From NCBI GenBank assembly GCA_026002975.1, contig BPGJ01000004.1, positions 62,001-126,000 of the forward strand: a stretch of 64,000 nt of DNA. The letters are read 5' to 3'. Both the position numbers and the translations under genes were made by a program. This document shows positions 38,272-46,353 of the stretch, piece by piece; within the stretch, counting starts at the first letter, position 1, and every line of letters starts with the position of its first letter. The notes beneath the pieces were generated by a model, which saw only the letters and a list, made by a program, of their open reading frames with translations, did no database searches and was not told the origin of the DNA. The DNA is from Acidimicrobiia bacterium. Lineage in GTDB: Bacteria > Actinomycetota > Acidimicrobiia > Spongiisociales > ZC4RG35.

Positions 38272-40164
38272 CTAGCCCACCGCCGGGTCGCGGTCGGCGG
38301 CCAGGTGGCGTCGATGCCAGTCGATGATCGCTTCGAACCGTTCCCGCCGGTGTCGAGGTTTGCCGCTGCGGCTCATCTCGTGGCCCTCCTCGGGGAACCG
38401 CAGGAACTCCGTGGGGGTGCCGTTACGGAGCAGCGCCACGAAATACTGCTCGGCTTGTTCGATGGGACAACGGAAGTCGTTCTCGGAATGGAGGACGAGG
38501 GTGGGGGTGCGGACCCGGTGGGCGTGGGCGATCGGGCTGTGTTCGAACCAGACGGGCCATCCATCCGGGTAGTCGGCTTCGGTGTAGTTGGGGGTGAAGG
38601 TGGGGCCAATGTCGGACGTCCCCCAGAAGCTGGGGAAGGAGAGCAGGGCCCGCTCCACCACCGCCGAGCGGAATCTGGTGTCGTGGGCAGTGACCCAGGC
38701 GGTGAGGAAACCGCCGTAGGAGCCCCCCATGATCCCGAGCCTCTCCGGGTCGATCCGCGGGAACCGTTCGACGGCGGCTTCGACCACGGCCAGCACGTCG
38801 GCCAGGTCGACCCTACCCCAGCCATCTCCCACCACCGCGGTCAGGAATTCCATCCCCTTCCCCGCCGAACCCCGCGGGTTGCACGCGATCACTCCAAACC
38901 CCGCCCCGACGTACACCTGGAACTCGTCGAAGAACCCGAATCCGTACTGTGAGGCGGGGCCGCCGTGGATGTTGAGGAGGGTGGGAACCGGTTCGGTACC
39001 CGGCGGGAGATACACCCAGGCGTCGATCTCCCAGCCGTCGGAGATCACCGTGAAGTGCTCCCCCTCTGCCAGGTCGAGTTGGTTGGGTCGGTCCAGGATC
39101 GTCTCTTCCGCCCCGTCGAACAGGTGGAGTGTGCCGGGGTCGGTGACCTCCGATGCGGTGAAGGCGACGACGCCGGCCGCCACGTCGAAGCCGGTGACCA
39201 CCCGCCGACCGGTGACGATCTCGTCGACCAGTCCGTCGGGTCCTACCTTGACGACCCGGAACGTGCCAGCGTCCTCCAACCCGACGTAGGCGTCGTCCCC
39301 GTCCCAGCAGACGGTGGGAGGCACCGCCAGGGTCACCACGCTGCGGTCGAGGTGACCGGTCAGGTCGGTGAGGGTTCCGTCGTCCTCCACCCGGTGGAGA
39401 CTCTCGATGCTGGGGAAGGTGGGCTGGGGATTGCCCACCAGGTGGAGCACCCCGTCGGGGCGGTAGCTGGGGAGGGTCCATCGTCCTCGGGGGCACACCT
39501 GACGAGGTTCGGTTCCGTCGATGTCCTGCTCCCACACCTGGGTGCCGGCCACCAGGCCCCTGGCCGGATCACGGTTGGAGAGGAAGCAGAACCGATTTCC
39601 GTCGGGCGCCACCGCCGGAGCGGTCTCGTCGTAGTCACCGGGGGTGAGGCAGCGGGGGTCGGCCCCCGGCTCCACCAGCCAGATGTGACGTCTCCGGTCG
39701 TCGAGCCGGCCGCGGTTGTCGAACCGGTACGGGAAGTGACGGATCCGCCTGGGACGGCGGGTCCGTTCCTCCGGATCCAACGCGGCCCACTCCTCGGTCC
39801 AGGTGACCGCCACCACCAGCAAGCGCTGCCCGTCGGGCATCCACACCAGGTCTTCGACACCGAGCTCGAAGTCGGTGATCACCTCGGGCTCCCCTCCCTC
39901 CCGGGGCATGACGGCCAGCTGCTTGACCCCGTCTCGCTCCCTCAGGAAGGCGAGCCGATCCCCGTCGGGAGACCACCGTGGTTTCGAGTCGCCCGGGCCG
40001 GCGGTGAAGCGACGCACCTCCCCCTCCCCCGCCAACCAGATCTGACAACGGTACAGGTCGTCGGCCGGGTCCATCCGGCTCCTGGTGTAGGCCACCAGGC
40101 GGCCGCCCGGATGAAGAGCCGGTTCGGCGGGGACGATCAGGTCGAACAGGTCGTCGAGGGTCAC
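38272..40164 (-). CDS. S9-family serine peptidase (acyl-aminoacyl/prolyl oligopeptidase type)
   Basis: Cytoplasmic serine peptidase of 630 residues with an N-terminal seven-bladed propeller (about 1-370, repeated SPDGDRLAF, APDGNRFCF type turns) and a C-terminal alpha/beta hydrolase domain. The nucleophile lies in GIMGGSYGGFLTAW, the aspartate in HSENDFRCPIEQAEQ and the histidine in EEGHEMSRSGKPRHR. Such enzymes trim short peptides or N-acylated amino acids. GTG at 40164 lies nine bases after TATCGT. It is the first gene of a seven-gene minus-strand run that continues to the PAS kinase. Confidence 0.92.
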   Translation of the reverse strand: MTLDDLFDLIVPAEPALHPGGRLVAYTRSRMDPADDLYRCQIWLAGEGEVRRFTAGPGDSKPRWSPDGDRLAFLRERDGVKQLAVMPREGGEPEVITDFELGVEDLVWMPDGQRLLVVAVTWTEEWAALDPEERTRRPRRIRHFPYRFDNRGRLDDRRRHIWLVEPGADPRCLTPGDYDETAPAVAPDGNRFCFLSNRDPARGLVAGTQVWEQDIDGTEPRQVCPRGRWTLPSYRPDGVLHLVGNPQPTFPSIESLHRVEDDGTLTDLTGHLDRSVVTLAVPPTVCWDGDDAYVGLEDAGTFRVVKVGPDGLVDEIVTGRRVVTGFDVAAGVVAFTASEVTDPGTLHLFDGAEETILDRPNQLDLAEGEHFTVISDGWEIDAWVYLPPGTEPVPTLLNIHGGPASQYGFGFFDEFQVYVGAGFGVIACNPRGSAGKGMEFLTAVVGDGWGRVDLADVLAVVEAAVERFPRIDPERLGIMGGSYGGFLTAWVTAHDTRFRSAVVERALLSFPSFWGTSDIGPTFTPNYTEADYPDGWPVWFEHSPIAHAHRVRTPTLVLHSENDFRCPIEQAEQYFVALLRNGTPTEFLRFPEEGHEMSRSGKPRHRRERFEAIIDWHRRHLAADRDPAVG

Positions 40165-40173
40165 CGTCGGGGC

Positions 40174-40179
40174 ACGATA
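40174..40179 (-). promoter_or_regulatory. -10 element of the S9-gltX operon (TATCGT)
   Basis: TATCGT on the minus strand ends nine bases before the GTG at 40164. Confidence 0.5.
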
Positions 40180-40187
40180 CCCGCCCG

Positions 40188-40193
40188 TATGAT
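40188..40193 (+). promoter_or_regulatory. -10 element of pgpA (TATGAT)
   Basis: TATGAT ends six bases before the GTG at 40200. It lies eight bases from the opposing S9 -10 element. Confidence 0.55.
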
Positions 40194-40199
40194 GCCGAC

Positions 40200-40649
40200 G
40201 TGCGCCGGCTAGTGGCTTCGGGTCTGGGGATCGGTCTCCTGCTGGGTCGGATCCGGGGTTCGGATTCGGGGTCGGGGACGCTGGCCGCGGTCCCCGCGCT
40301 GGCGGTGGGGGTCGCCCTGCATGGGGCGGGTTGGCACGCCCAGTTGGCGGCGGCCATGTTGACGGTTTCGGTGTCGGTGTGGGCCGCCGGGCCGTTCTCC
40401 CGGGATGGCGACGACCCGGGTTGGGTGGTGGTCGACGAGATCGCCGGAGCGCTGGTGTCGGTGGTGGGGTTGGCCGGGTGGCATGCTTTGGTGGCCTGGG
40501 TCGTGTTCCGCGCCGCCGACATCGTCAAAGGAGCGTTCCCGGGGGTGACGGCCGCGGAGAGGCTTCCCGGAGGCTGGGGTGTCACCGCCGACGACCTGGT
40601 CGCCGGCGTGTATGGCCTCGCAGCGGGATGGGTGGTCTCCGCCTTGTGA
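40200..40649 (+). CDS. pgpA: Phosphatidylglycerophosphatase A
   Basis: Small integral membrane phosphatase of 149 residues that makes phosphatidylglycerol from its phosphate. The family block DPGWVVVDEIAGALVSVVGL is present with its acidic residues, as is FRAADIVKGAFPGVTAAERL followed by GGWGVTADDLVAGVYG. Four hydrophobic segments fit the PgpA topology. GTG at 40200 follows a -10 hexamer by six bases. The N terminus is slightly short and lacks the usual first cytoplasmic helix. It converges on serA with two bases between stops. Confidence 0.92.
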   Translation: MRRLVASGLGIGLLLGRIRGSDSGSGTLAAVPALAVGVALHGAGWHAQLAAAMLTVSVSVWAAGPFSRDGDDPGWVVVDEIAGALVSVVGLAGWHALVAWVVFRAADIVKGAFPGVTAAERLPGGWGVTADDLVAGVYGLAAGWVVSAL

Positions 40650-40651
40650 GG

Positions 40652-42226
40652 TCAGCTCAGATCCAGGTAACGGGCTTCCTCGATACCGGGGAGGGCCTTC
40701 ACCCCCTCCACCTGGTCCTCGGTCAGCGGCTGGTCCAGGTTGAGCCCCATCATCGCCGCCTCCCCTTTGGGTGACCGACCCACCACCATGTTGGCGATGT
40801 TGACCTGGAGGCTGCCCAGGTAGGTGCCGACCCGGCCGATGACACCCGGCACGTCCTGGTTCCTGACGATCAGTACGTGGGGCGAGAAGGGAAGCTCCAC
40901 CTCGTGACCCATGATCTCCACCATCATCGGCCCCTTGCGTCCCACGGTTCCGGTGATCGACACCGGCCGGTCCACCTTCCCCAGAACCCGGAGGGTGGAC
41001 AGATACTCGAGGCTCTCCTCGCTGGTTTCGGTCTCCACCCGGATGCCTCGACCTTCGGCGAGGCGGGGGGCGTTCACGTAGGAGACGGGTTCGTTGGAGA
41101 CGGCCTCCATGGCTCCTTTGAGGACCGCAAGTTTGAGGGGCTGGAGATCGTGGCGGGCGATGAGCCCTTCGGCTCGGACGGTGAGATGGCCGGGCAGTCC
41201 CTTGGCCAGTCCCACGAAGGCTCGTCCCAGCAGTTCGGCCAACGGCAGATAGGCACGCATCTCGTCGGCCAGTTCCCTACCCAGATCGACGTTGACCGCG
41301 GTCAATACCAGCTCTCCCCTGAGAGCGGCGGCCACTGCCCGGGCGACGTCGACCCCCGCCTTGTCTTGGGCCTCGGCGGTGGAGGCCCCTAGGTGGGGGG
41401 TCACCACCACCTGGGGCAGCTCGAACAGGGGACTGTCGGTGAGGGGTTCGTGTTCGAACACGTCGAGAGCCGCGCCGGCCACCCGACCTTGGCGGATGGC
41501 CTCGGCCAGGGCCTCCTCGTCGACGATGCCGCCTCGGCTGGTGTTGACGATCCGCACCCCGGGTTTCACCTTCTCCAGAGCTTCCTTGCCGATCAGTCCG
41601 GCGGTGTCCTTGGTCTTGGGGAGGTGGACGGTGATGAAGTCGGATTCGGCGAGTAGCCGGTCGAAGTCGACCAGTTCCACCCCGAGGCGCCGGGCTCTCT
41701 CCTCCGACACGAACGGGTCGTAAGCCAACAGCCTCATACCGAAAGCCGAGGCGCGTTGGGCCACCAGGGTTCCGATCTTGCCCAGGCCCACCACCCCGAG
41801 CGTCTTGCCGTGGAGTTCCACCCCTTGGAACCGGCTCCGGTCCCAGACCCCCGACCGGAGGGTCTGGTCGGCCCGAGCGATGTTGCGGGCCTGGGCGAGG
41901 AGCAGCGCCATGGTGTGTTCGGCCGCGGAGATGGTGTTGGCGTGGGGAGCGTTGACCACCAGGACGCCTCTCTCGGTGGCGGCCTCGAGGTCGATGTTGT
42001 CCACCCCGATGCCGGCTCGACCCACCACCTTCAGGCTGGGCGCCGCTTCCAGCAGCTCCCGATCCACCCGGGTGGCGGAACGGACGATGAGCCCGGCGGC
42101 GTCGGCCACCCGGGAGATCAGTTCGCTTCGGTCGACTCCGACCGCGACGTCGACCCGACAATGTTCTTCCAGGGCTCGGATGCCGGCTTCGGCGAGCGAC
42201 TCGGCGACTACCACTTTCGGCTTCAT
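40652..42226 (-). CDS. serA: D-3-Phosphoglycerate dehydrogenase
   Basis: First enzyme of serine synthesis, oxidising 3-phosphoglycerate with NAD. The 524-residue protein is the long actinobacterial form: catalytic and NAD domains with GRAGIGVDNIDLEAATERGV, the NAD loop VVGLGKIGTLVAQ, INTSRGG-type VNTSRGGIVDEEAL and the His/Glu relay in VVTPHLGASTAEAQ. An intervening substrate-binding (ASB) domain follows, and a C-terminal ACT domain (about 450-524, HVLIVRNQDVPGVIGRVGTYL) would bind serine for feedback control. ATG at 42226 follows AATGAT by six bases; the upstream extension is shadow of the Usp gene. Confidence 0.96.
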   Translation of the reverse strand: MKPKVVVAESLAEAGIRALEEHCRVDVAVGVDRSELISRVADAAGLIVRSATRVDRELLEAAPSLKVVGRAGIGVDNIDLEAATERGVLVVNAPHANTISAAEHTMALLLAQARNIARADQTLRSGVWDRSRFQGVELHGKTLGVVGLGKIGTLVAQRASAFGMRLLAYDPFVSEERARRLGVELVDFDRLLAESDFITVHLPKTKDTAGLIGKEALEKVKPGVRIVNTSRGGIVDEEALAEAIRQGRVAGAALDVFEHEPLTDSPLFELPQVVVTPHLGASTAEAQDKAGVDVARAVAAALRGELVLTAVNVDLGRELADEMRAYLPLAELLGRAFVGLAKGLPGHLTVRAEGLIARHDLQPLKLAVLKGAMEAVSNEPVSYVNAPRLAEGRGIRVETETSEESLEYLSTLRVLGKVDRPVSITGTVGRKGPMMVEIMGHEVELPFSPHVLIVRNQDVPGVIGRVGTYLGSLQVNIANMVVGRSPKGEAAMMGLNLDQPLTEDQVEGVKALPGIEEARYLDLS

Positions 42227-42232
42227 GGCATC

Positions 42233-42238
42233 ATCATT
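42233..42238 (-). promoter_or_regulatory. Candidate -10 element of serA (AATGAT)
   Basis: AATGAT on the minus strand, five of six bases of TATGAT, ends six bases before the ATG at 42226. Confidence 0.35.
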
Positions 42239-42292
42239 GTCGTCGGTCCGAGTCCTCCCCAAAAAACGGGGCGTCGCTGCGAAGGAGAAGAC

Positions 42293-42733
42293 ATGTCGTG
42301 GAAACCCCAGAAGATCATGGCGGCGGTGGACGGCTCGCCCCAGAGTATCCACGCCGCGCAGCGGGCCGTCGACCTGGCCCGGCTCACCGGCGGCAAGGTG
42401 ACCTTGGTCACCGTGGTGCGGCCCCCCGAGGGTTGGTGGGGTCTGGAGGGAGCCCCCCCTTCACCCGAGGCGTTGGCCGCGGCGGTGGCGGCGGGACGCC
42501 GTGAGGTCCTCGACCGGGTGGTGGCTGCGATCGACGCCGAGGGTGTCGAGGTGGACACCGTCGAGGAGTTGGGCGACCCGGCGGGGAGGATCATCGCCCT
42601 GTGCGAGGAGAACCCGGTGGATCTGCTGGTGGTGGGTCGTCGAGGTGCGGGGCTGGTAGAGCGGATGATGCTCGGTTCGGTCGCCGACCGGCTGGCACAT
42701 CATGCCCCCTGCCCGGTTTTGATCGTGCCGTGA
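42293..42733 (+). CDS. Universal stress protein (UspA family, ATP-binding type)
   Basis: Single-domain universal stress protein of 146 residues. KIMAAVDGSPQSIHAAQRAV opens the fold, and the ATP-binding signature G-x2-G-x9-G-S is visible in VGRRGAGLVERMMLGSVAD, so it should bind ATP. The ribosome site GAAGGAG precedes ATG at 42293. Usp genes often belong to DosR regulons, but I found no convincing DevR box in the 66 bases upstream. Its stop overlaps the following thioesterase start (GTGA). Confidence 0.92.
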   Translation: MSWKPQKIMAAVDGSPQSIHAAQRAVDLARLTGGKVTLVTVVRPPEGWWGLEGAPPSPEALAAAVAAGRREVLDRVVAAIDAEGVEVDTVEELGDPAGRIIALCEENPVDLLVVGRRGAGLVERMMLGSVADRLAHHAPCPVLIVP

Positions 42734-43533
42734 GTTTCGCCTTCGACGAAGACACCACTCCGATCCGCAGCGACGACGGCTGGGTGGTGGACGTGTCGGA
42801 CCGTTGGAGCATCGCCGGTATCCCCAACGGCGGATACCTGATGGGGATCCTGCTCAGGGTGGGGGCGGAGGTGTCGAAGCGACCCGACCCGTTGACCTGC
42901 ACCGCCCATTTCCTGGCGCCGACCCGTCCCGGCCGAGCCGAGGTGCAGGTCGAGGTCCTCAAGCGGGGACGGTCGCTGGTCACGGTTCTGGCCCGGATGA
43001 TCCAACAGGACCGGCCGACGATGGCGATGCTGTCCACCTGGGGGTCGCTGGAGGACCAGGAGGGACCGACTCAGGTGACCGGCGAGCCTCCCCACCTCGA
43101 GGACGAGGTCGTGGTCGAGCCGTCTCTGGGGTCGGTCTTCTCGATCGCCGAGCGGTTCAGATATCGGGTCCCGCCCCGGACCGCACGGGCGTTGAGCGGC
43201 GAGCCGACCGGGGAGACGCTGATCGTCGGTCGCCTCGAGTTCGCCGACGGTCGTCCCTTCGACGGGTTGGCGATGCCCCTGGTCGCCGACGCCTTTCCTC
43301 CCGCGGTGTTCCAGCTCGGACTGTACGGGTGGACACCCACCTTGGAGATGACGGTGCACCACCGGGCCAGACCGCAGCCCGGCCCCCTCACCTGCCGGAT
43401 CCAGACCCGGTTCCTGTACGACGGCATCGGGGAGGAGGACGTCGAGGTGTGGGACGCTTCGGGCCGGCTGGTCGGGTTGTCCCGCCAGCTCCTCAGGACC
43501 GCTCGGGCTCAGGACAGCGCGGGCACCACCTGA
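42730..43533 (+). CDS. Acyl-CoA thioesterase (double-hotdog, TesB-like)
   Basis: Probable thioesterase of 267 residues made of two hotdog units. The N-terminal unit has WSIAGIPNGGYLMGILLRVG and TCTAHFLAPTRPGRAEVQVE; the C-terminal unit has FDGLAMPLVADAFPPAVF and PTLEMTVHHRARPQPGPL, where the aspartate of ADAFPPA-type motifs is the usual catalytic residue. Such enzymes hydrolyse medium- or long-chain acyl-CoAs. GTG at 42730 overlaps the Usp stop, so the two are coexpressed. The chain length preferred is unknown. Confidence 0.85.
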   Translation: MSFAFDEDTTPIRSDDGWVVDVSDRWSIAGIPNGGYLMGILLRVGAEVSKRPDPLTCTAHFLAPTRPGRAEVQVEVLKRGRSLVTVLARMIQQDRPTMAMLSTWGSLEDQEGPTQVTGEPPHLEDEVVVEPSLGSVFSIAERFRYRVPPRTARALSGEPTGETLIVGRLEFADGRPFDGLAMPLVADAFPPAVFQLGLYGWTPTLEMTVHHRARPQPGPLTCRIQTRFLYDGIGEEDVEVWDASGRLVGLSRQLLRTARAQDSAGTT

Positions 43534-44492
43534 CGACCGAACAACTCCAAACCCGAACGGTCGTAGGCGACCTCCGGGAAGTAGCAGATGGCGTAGGCGA
43601 CCCCGGCTTCCCGCCACTCCGAGATCCGCTCGACGAGCTGCTCGGGAGTTCCGGCCATCTTCTCGAACAGGGCCACCACCTTGGCGGCCCGCTCTTCGGG
43701 AACGAAACGGGCGTAATGGCTACGGATCCAGTCCAGCCGCTCCTGCACCTCCTTCTCGGTGGCTGCGCACACCACGTTGAAGTTCACGGTCCGGGTTATC
43801 TCGTCGAAATCCCGCCCCTGGTCCCGGCAGTGGCCGGCCAGGACCTCCGATTTGTGACGGAACACGTCGACGCCTTCGTTTCCGAAGTTGGTGTAGTCGG
43901 CGTATCTGGCCGCCACCCGAAGGGTGAGCTGCTCGCCGCCGCCCGCCACCCAGAGGGGAATGTGGGGTCGTTGGAGCGGTTTCGGTCGGCAGATCGCTCC
44001 CTGGAGCCGGTAGTGGTCTCCTTCGAAGTGGACCTCGTCCTCGGTCCACATCCGCTTCAGGATCTGGCAGGCCTCGTCGAGTTGACCGATCCGCACCGCC
44101 GGCTTGGGAAACGGGTACCCGTAGGCCAGGTATTCGGCTTCGTACCAGCCCGCCCCGATCCCCATCTCGAGCCTGCCACCGGAGATCACGTCGACCGAGG
44201 CCGCCACCTTGGCCAGGTAGGACGGCTGCCGATACGAATTGCAGGTACACATCTGGCCGAGCCGAGCCCGGTCGGTGGCGACCGCCAGAGCCGACATCAG
44301 GGTCCAGGCCTCGTAGGTGGGTTCCTGGGTGGGCACCGGAACCGTGTGGAAGTGGTCGTACACCCACACCGACTCGAAGCCGGAACTCTCAGCGGTTTTC
44401 GCCACCTCGACCATGGTCGGCCAGTGCTCCTCGGTGGGGATCCCGGCCAGATCCAGTCGCCATCCTTGGGGTACGAAAGCACCGAAACGCAT
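43509..44492 (-). CDS. Luciferase-like (LLM class) F420-type oxidoreductase
   Basis: TIM-barrel oxidoreductase of 327 residues in the bacterial-luciferase family. Characteristic segments are SVWVYDHFHTVP, TDRARLGQMCTCNSYRQPS, LAKVAASVDVISGGRLEMGI, GAGWYEAEYLAYGYPF and WVAGGGEQ. In actinobacteria this subgroup mostly uses coenzyme F420 rather than FMN; cofC in the next cluster supports F420 availability. The substrate is unknown. ATG at 44492 lies six bases after TAGTTT. Its end overlaps the thioesterase tail by 25 bases. Confidence 0.88.
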   Translation of the reverse strand: MRFGAFVPQGWRLDLAGIPTEEHWPTMVEVAKTAESSGFESVWVYDHFHTVPVPTQEPTYEAWTLMSALAVATDRARLGQMCTCNSYRQPSYLAKVAASVDVISGGRLEMGIGAGWYEAEYLAYGYPFPKPAVRIGQLDEACQILKRMWTEDEVHFEGDHYRLQGAICRPKPLQRPHIPLWVAGGGEQLTLRVAARYADYTNFGNEGVDVFRHKSEVLAGHCRDQGRDFDEITRTVNFNVVCAATEKEVQERLDWIRSHYARFVPEERAAKVVALFEKMAGTPEQLVERISEWREAGVAYAICYFPEVAYDRSGLELFGRQVVPALS

Positions 44493-44498
44493 GGTTCG

Positions 44499-44504
44499 AA
44501 ACTA
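44499..44504 (-). promoter_or_regulatory. -10 element of the LLM oxidoreductase gene (TAGTTT)
   Basis: TAGTTT on the minus strand ends six bases before the ATG at 44492. Confidence 0.5.
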
Positions 44505-44590
44505 ACCCGGCTCCACCGACCAAGCGAAATCGGTTTGCGGCGACCCGCTTTGGGGTATTCCTCCGCCAACCGAGCCTGAGGAGGGCAACC

Positions 44591-44800
44591 ATGGACGCTG
44601 ACCTGCGCCTCCGCTTGGAAGGAAGGTGGGATCGGATCCGGGGCCGGATAAAGGAGCTCTGGGGCGAGATCACCGACGACGATCTGGAACAGGCCGAAGG
44701 CAGCTTGGAGCGGCTGGTCGGCCGGATCAAGGAGAAGACGGGAGAGAGCCTCGCCGAGATCGAAGAGAGGCTCCGGTCCCTAGACCAGGAGGACTCCTGA
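44591..44800 (+). CDS. CsbD-like stress protein
   Basis: Small, highly charged helical protein of 69 residues resembling the CsbD family of general-stress proteins: RWDRIRGRIKELWGEITDDD, then LERLVGRIKEKTGES. The function of the family is unknown; it is usually induced by stress or stationary phase. The strong ribosome site GAGGAGG lies just before ATG at 44591. The stop shares a base with the start of the next small gene (TGATG), so they form a two-gene unit ended by a strong hairpin. Confidence 0.85.
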   Translation: MDADLRLRLEGRWDRIRGRIKELWGEITDDDLEQAEGSLERLVGRIKEKTGESLAEIEERLRSLDQEDS

Positions 44801-44946
44801 TGGGTTGGGTGGTCCTATTGCTGTTACTCGCCCTCGTACTGGGCGGGGTGGGTCTGTTCGTCGAGGCGCTCCGATGGGTGTTGATCATCGCTCTGGTGCT
44901 GTTCGTGGTGAGCGCCTTCATGGGATTCGCGAGACGGAACGTCTGA
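44800..44946 (+). CDS. Very small membrane protein
   Basis: Protein of 48 residues that is almost entirely hydrophobic, with two adjoining membrane segments (VVLLLLLALVLGGVGLFV and VLIIALVLFVVSAF) and a basic end (GFARRNV). No family function is known. ATG at 44800 overlaps the CsbD stop, and AGGAGGACTCCTG upstream gives a ribosome site, so it is translated. A hydrophobic mini-protein paired with CsbD is a recurring arrangement in actinobacteria, suggesting an envelope-stress role. Confidence 0.7.
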   Translation: MGWVVLLLLLALVLGGVGLFVEALRWVLIIALVLFVVSAFMGFARRNV

Positions 44947-44965
44947 AAACCCGAGCGGCCGACCC

Positions 44966-44994
44966 GGGGGGCGGGCCTAGCCCGCCCCCCCTTT
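44966..44994 (+). terminator. Strong GC hairpin after the CsbD pair
   Basis: An 11-bp perfect stem (GGGGGGCGGGC, loop CTA, complement) starts 19 bases after the stop at 44946 and is followed by CTTTG. The stem is strong and the T-run short, as usual in high-GC actinobacteria. Confidence 0.7.
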
Positions 44995-45001
44995 GCACGC
45001 C

Positions 45002-45007
45002 TACCCT
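45002..45007 (+). promoter_or_regulatory. -10 element of cofC (TACCCT)
   Basis: TACCCT ends nine bases before the GTG at 45017, just after the terminator of the previous unit. Confidence 0.4.
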
Positions 45008-45016
45008 CCCCCGGCC

Positions 45017-45604
45017 GTGACCCGGTTCTCGGCGGTGGTACCCGTCAAATCCTTCGGGCGGGGCAAGAGGCGTCTCTCCTCGACGCTCGACTCGCGTGCT
45101 CGGCAGGCGGTCGCCGAGGCGGTGGCCCTCCGCACCGTCGACACGATCCGCGAAGCCGGGGGCTCCCCGGTGGTCGTCACCGACCGGCCCACCGGCTGGG
45201 GGCCCGGGGTGGTGGTGGTCGCCGACCCCGGCGGCGGTCTGGACGCGGCGGTGGCCGCCGGACTGGCGAAGGTGTCCACCCGGCTGTGGGTGGTGTGCCA
45301 CGCCGATCTGCCTCTGCTCCAGCCCCGGGACGTCGCGACCGCGGTGGAGGCCGCCGCCGAGGGCCGACCCGTGTTGGCCCCGTCGTCGGACGGAGGCACC
45401 TCGCTGGTGGCCGACACCCGAAGGTGGGCTCGGTTTCGGTACGGTCCCGGTAGTTTCCACCGCCACCTGTCGAGCGTCGCCCACCGCAACCCGGTGGTGC
45501 TGACGCGGCTCGGGTTGCTGCTCGACCTCGACGACCCCGACGACCTCGCCGCGGTCTTGTCCCATCCCCGGGGGGGTTGGCTGCGCCTAGCCTTGCCCGG
45601 ATGA
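45017..45604 (+). CDS. cofC: CofC/FbiD-type guanylyltransferase of F420 synthesis
   Basis: Nucleotidyltransferase of 195 residues that activates phospholactate or phosphoenolpyruvate with GTP for coenzyme F420. It has the nucleotide-binding opening AVVPVKSFGRGKRRLSSTLD, then HADLPLLQPRDV with the metal aspartate, and APSSDGGTSLVADTRRW, all typical of CofC. GTG at 45017 is preferred over the ORF extension because it follows a -10 hexamer and fits the family N terminus. The stop overlaps the next gene (ATGA), starting a chain that runs to fdhD. Confidence 0.88.
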   Translation: MTRFSAVVPVKSFGRGKRRLSSTLDSRARQAVAEAVALRTVDTIREAGGSPVVVTDRPTGWGPGVVVVADPGGGLDAAVAAGLAKVSTRLWVVCHADLPLLQPRDVATAVEAAAEGRPVLAPSSDGGTSLVADTRRWARFRYGPGSFHRHLSSVAHRNPVVLTRLGLLLDLDDPDDLAAVLSHPRGGWLRLALPG

Positions 45605-46353
45605 GCGAAGCCGCCATCCATCCCGAGATGCGACGCCACGAACCGCTACCCGTCCCCCGCCGAGCCTTGACCGTGGGAGCCCATCCCGACGACGCCGAGT
45701 TCGGCGCCGGAGGCACGATCGCACTGTGGGCGGCCCAAGGGTGTGAGGTCTCCATGCTCGTCCTCACCGACGGGTCGAAGGGCACCTGGGATCCGGACAC
45801 CGACCCGGCCGAGCTGGTGGAGCAGCGGAGGGCCGAGCAGCGCAAGGCCGCCGAGGTGTTGGGGGTCACCGGCGAGCTGGTGTTCTGCGACCATCCCGAC
45901 GGTGAGCTGGAAGCCGGCATGCAGCTGCGGGAACTGGTGTGTTACTGGGTGCGGCGGCTGCGACCCGACGTCGTGCTCGGCTTCGACCCGTGGCGACGCT
46001 ACATGATCCACCCCGACCACCGGGCGGCCGGCTGGGCGACGGTGGACGGGGTGGTGGCCGCCCGGGACCATCTGTTCTTCCCCGACCAGGGCCTGGACAA
46101 GCATCGCCCCGAGGCTCTCCTGTTGTGGTTCCCCGACCAGGCCGACCATTGGGTCGACATAGGACGGACCTTCGACACCAAGATCGAGGCGTTGCTCTGC
46201 CACAGCTCGCAGAGCCGAACGACGATGGGGAACGCCGCCGAGGACCCCGCCGCCAGGGAGGAATTCCGCCGCCGGGTCCGGGAACACAACGCCCGTATGG
46301 GCGCGGAGGCGGGGCTGGCGGTGGCGGAGGCGTTCAAGCTGATCCGACCGTGA
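45601..46353 (+). CDS. LmbE/PIG-L-family deacetylase
   Basis: Zinc-dependent N-deacetylase of 250 residues. The metal motif TVGAHPDDAEFGAGGTIALW is near the N terminus, and the third ligand lies in MIHPDHRAAGW. The family acts on N-acetylglucosaminyl conjugates, for example MshB and Mca of mycothiol metabolism, or on antibiotics. Which substrate applies is unclear; the ino1 gene in this window would fit mycothiol, but that is speculation. ATG at 45601 overlaps the cofC stop, and its stop overlaps the glycerate kinase start (GTGA). Confidence 0.9.
   Translation: MSEAAIHPEMRRHEPLPVPRRALTVGAHPDDAEFGAGGTIALWAAQGCEVSMLVLTDGSKGTWDPDTDPAELVEQRRAEQRKAAEVLGVTGELVFCDHPDGELEAGMQLRELVCYWVRRLRPDVVLGFDPWRRYMIHPDHRAAGWATVDGVVAARDHLFFPDQGLDKHRPEALLLWFPDQADHWVDIGRTFDTKIEALLCHSSQSRTTMGNAAEDPAAREEFRRRVREHNARMGAEAGLAVAEAFKLIRP

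Noticed and set aside
42240-42292. A DevR box upstream of the universal stress protein gene
   Set aside because: GGTCCGAGTCC resembles one by eye, but half-site spacing is wrong, so the Usp gene is not placed in the DosR-like regulon.
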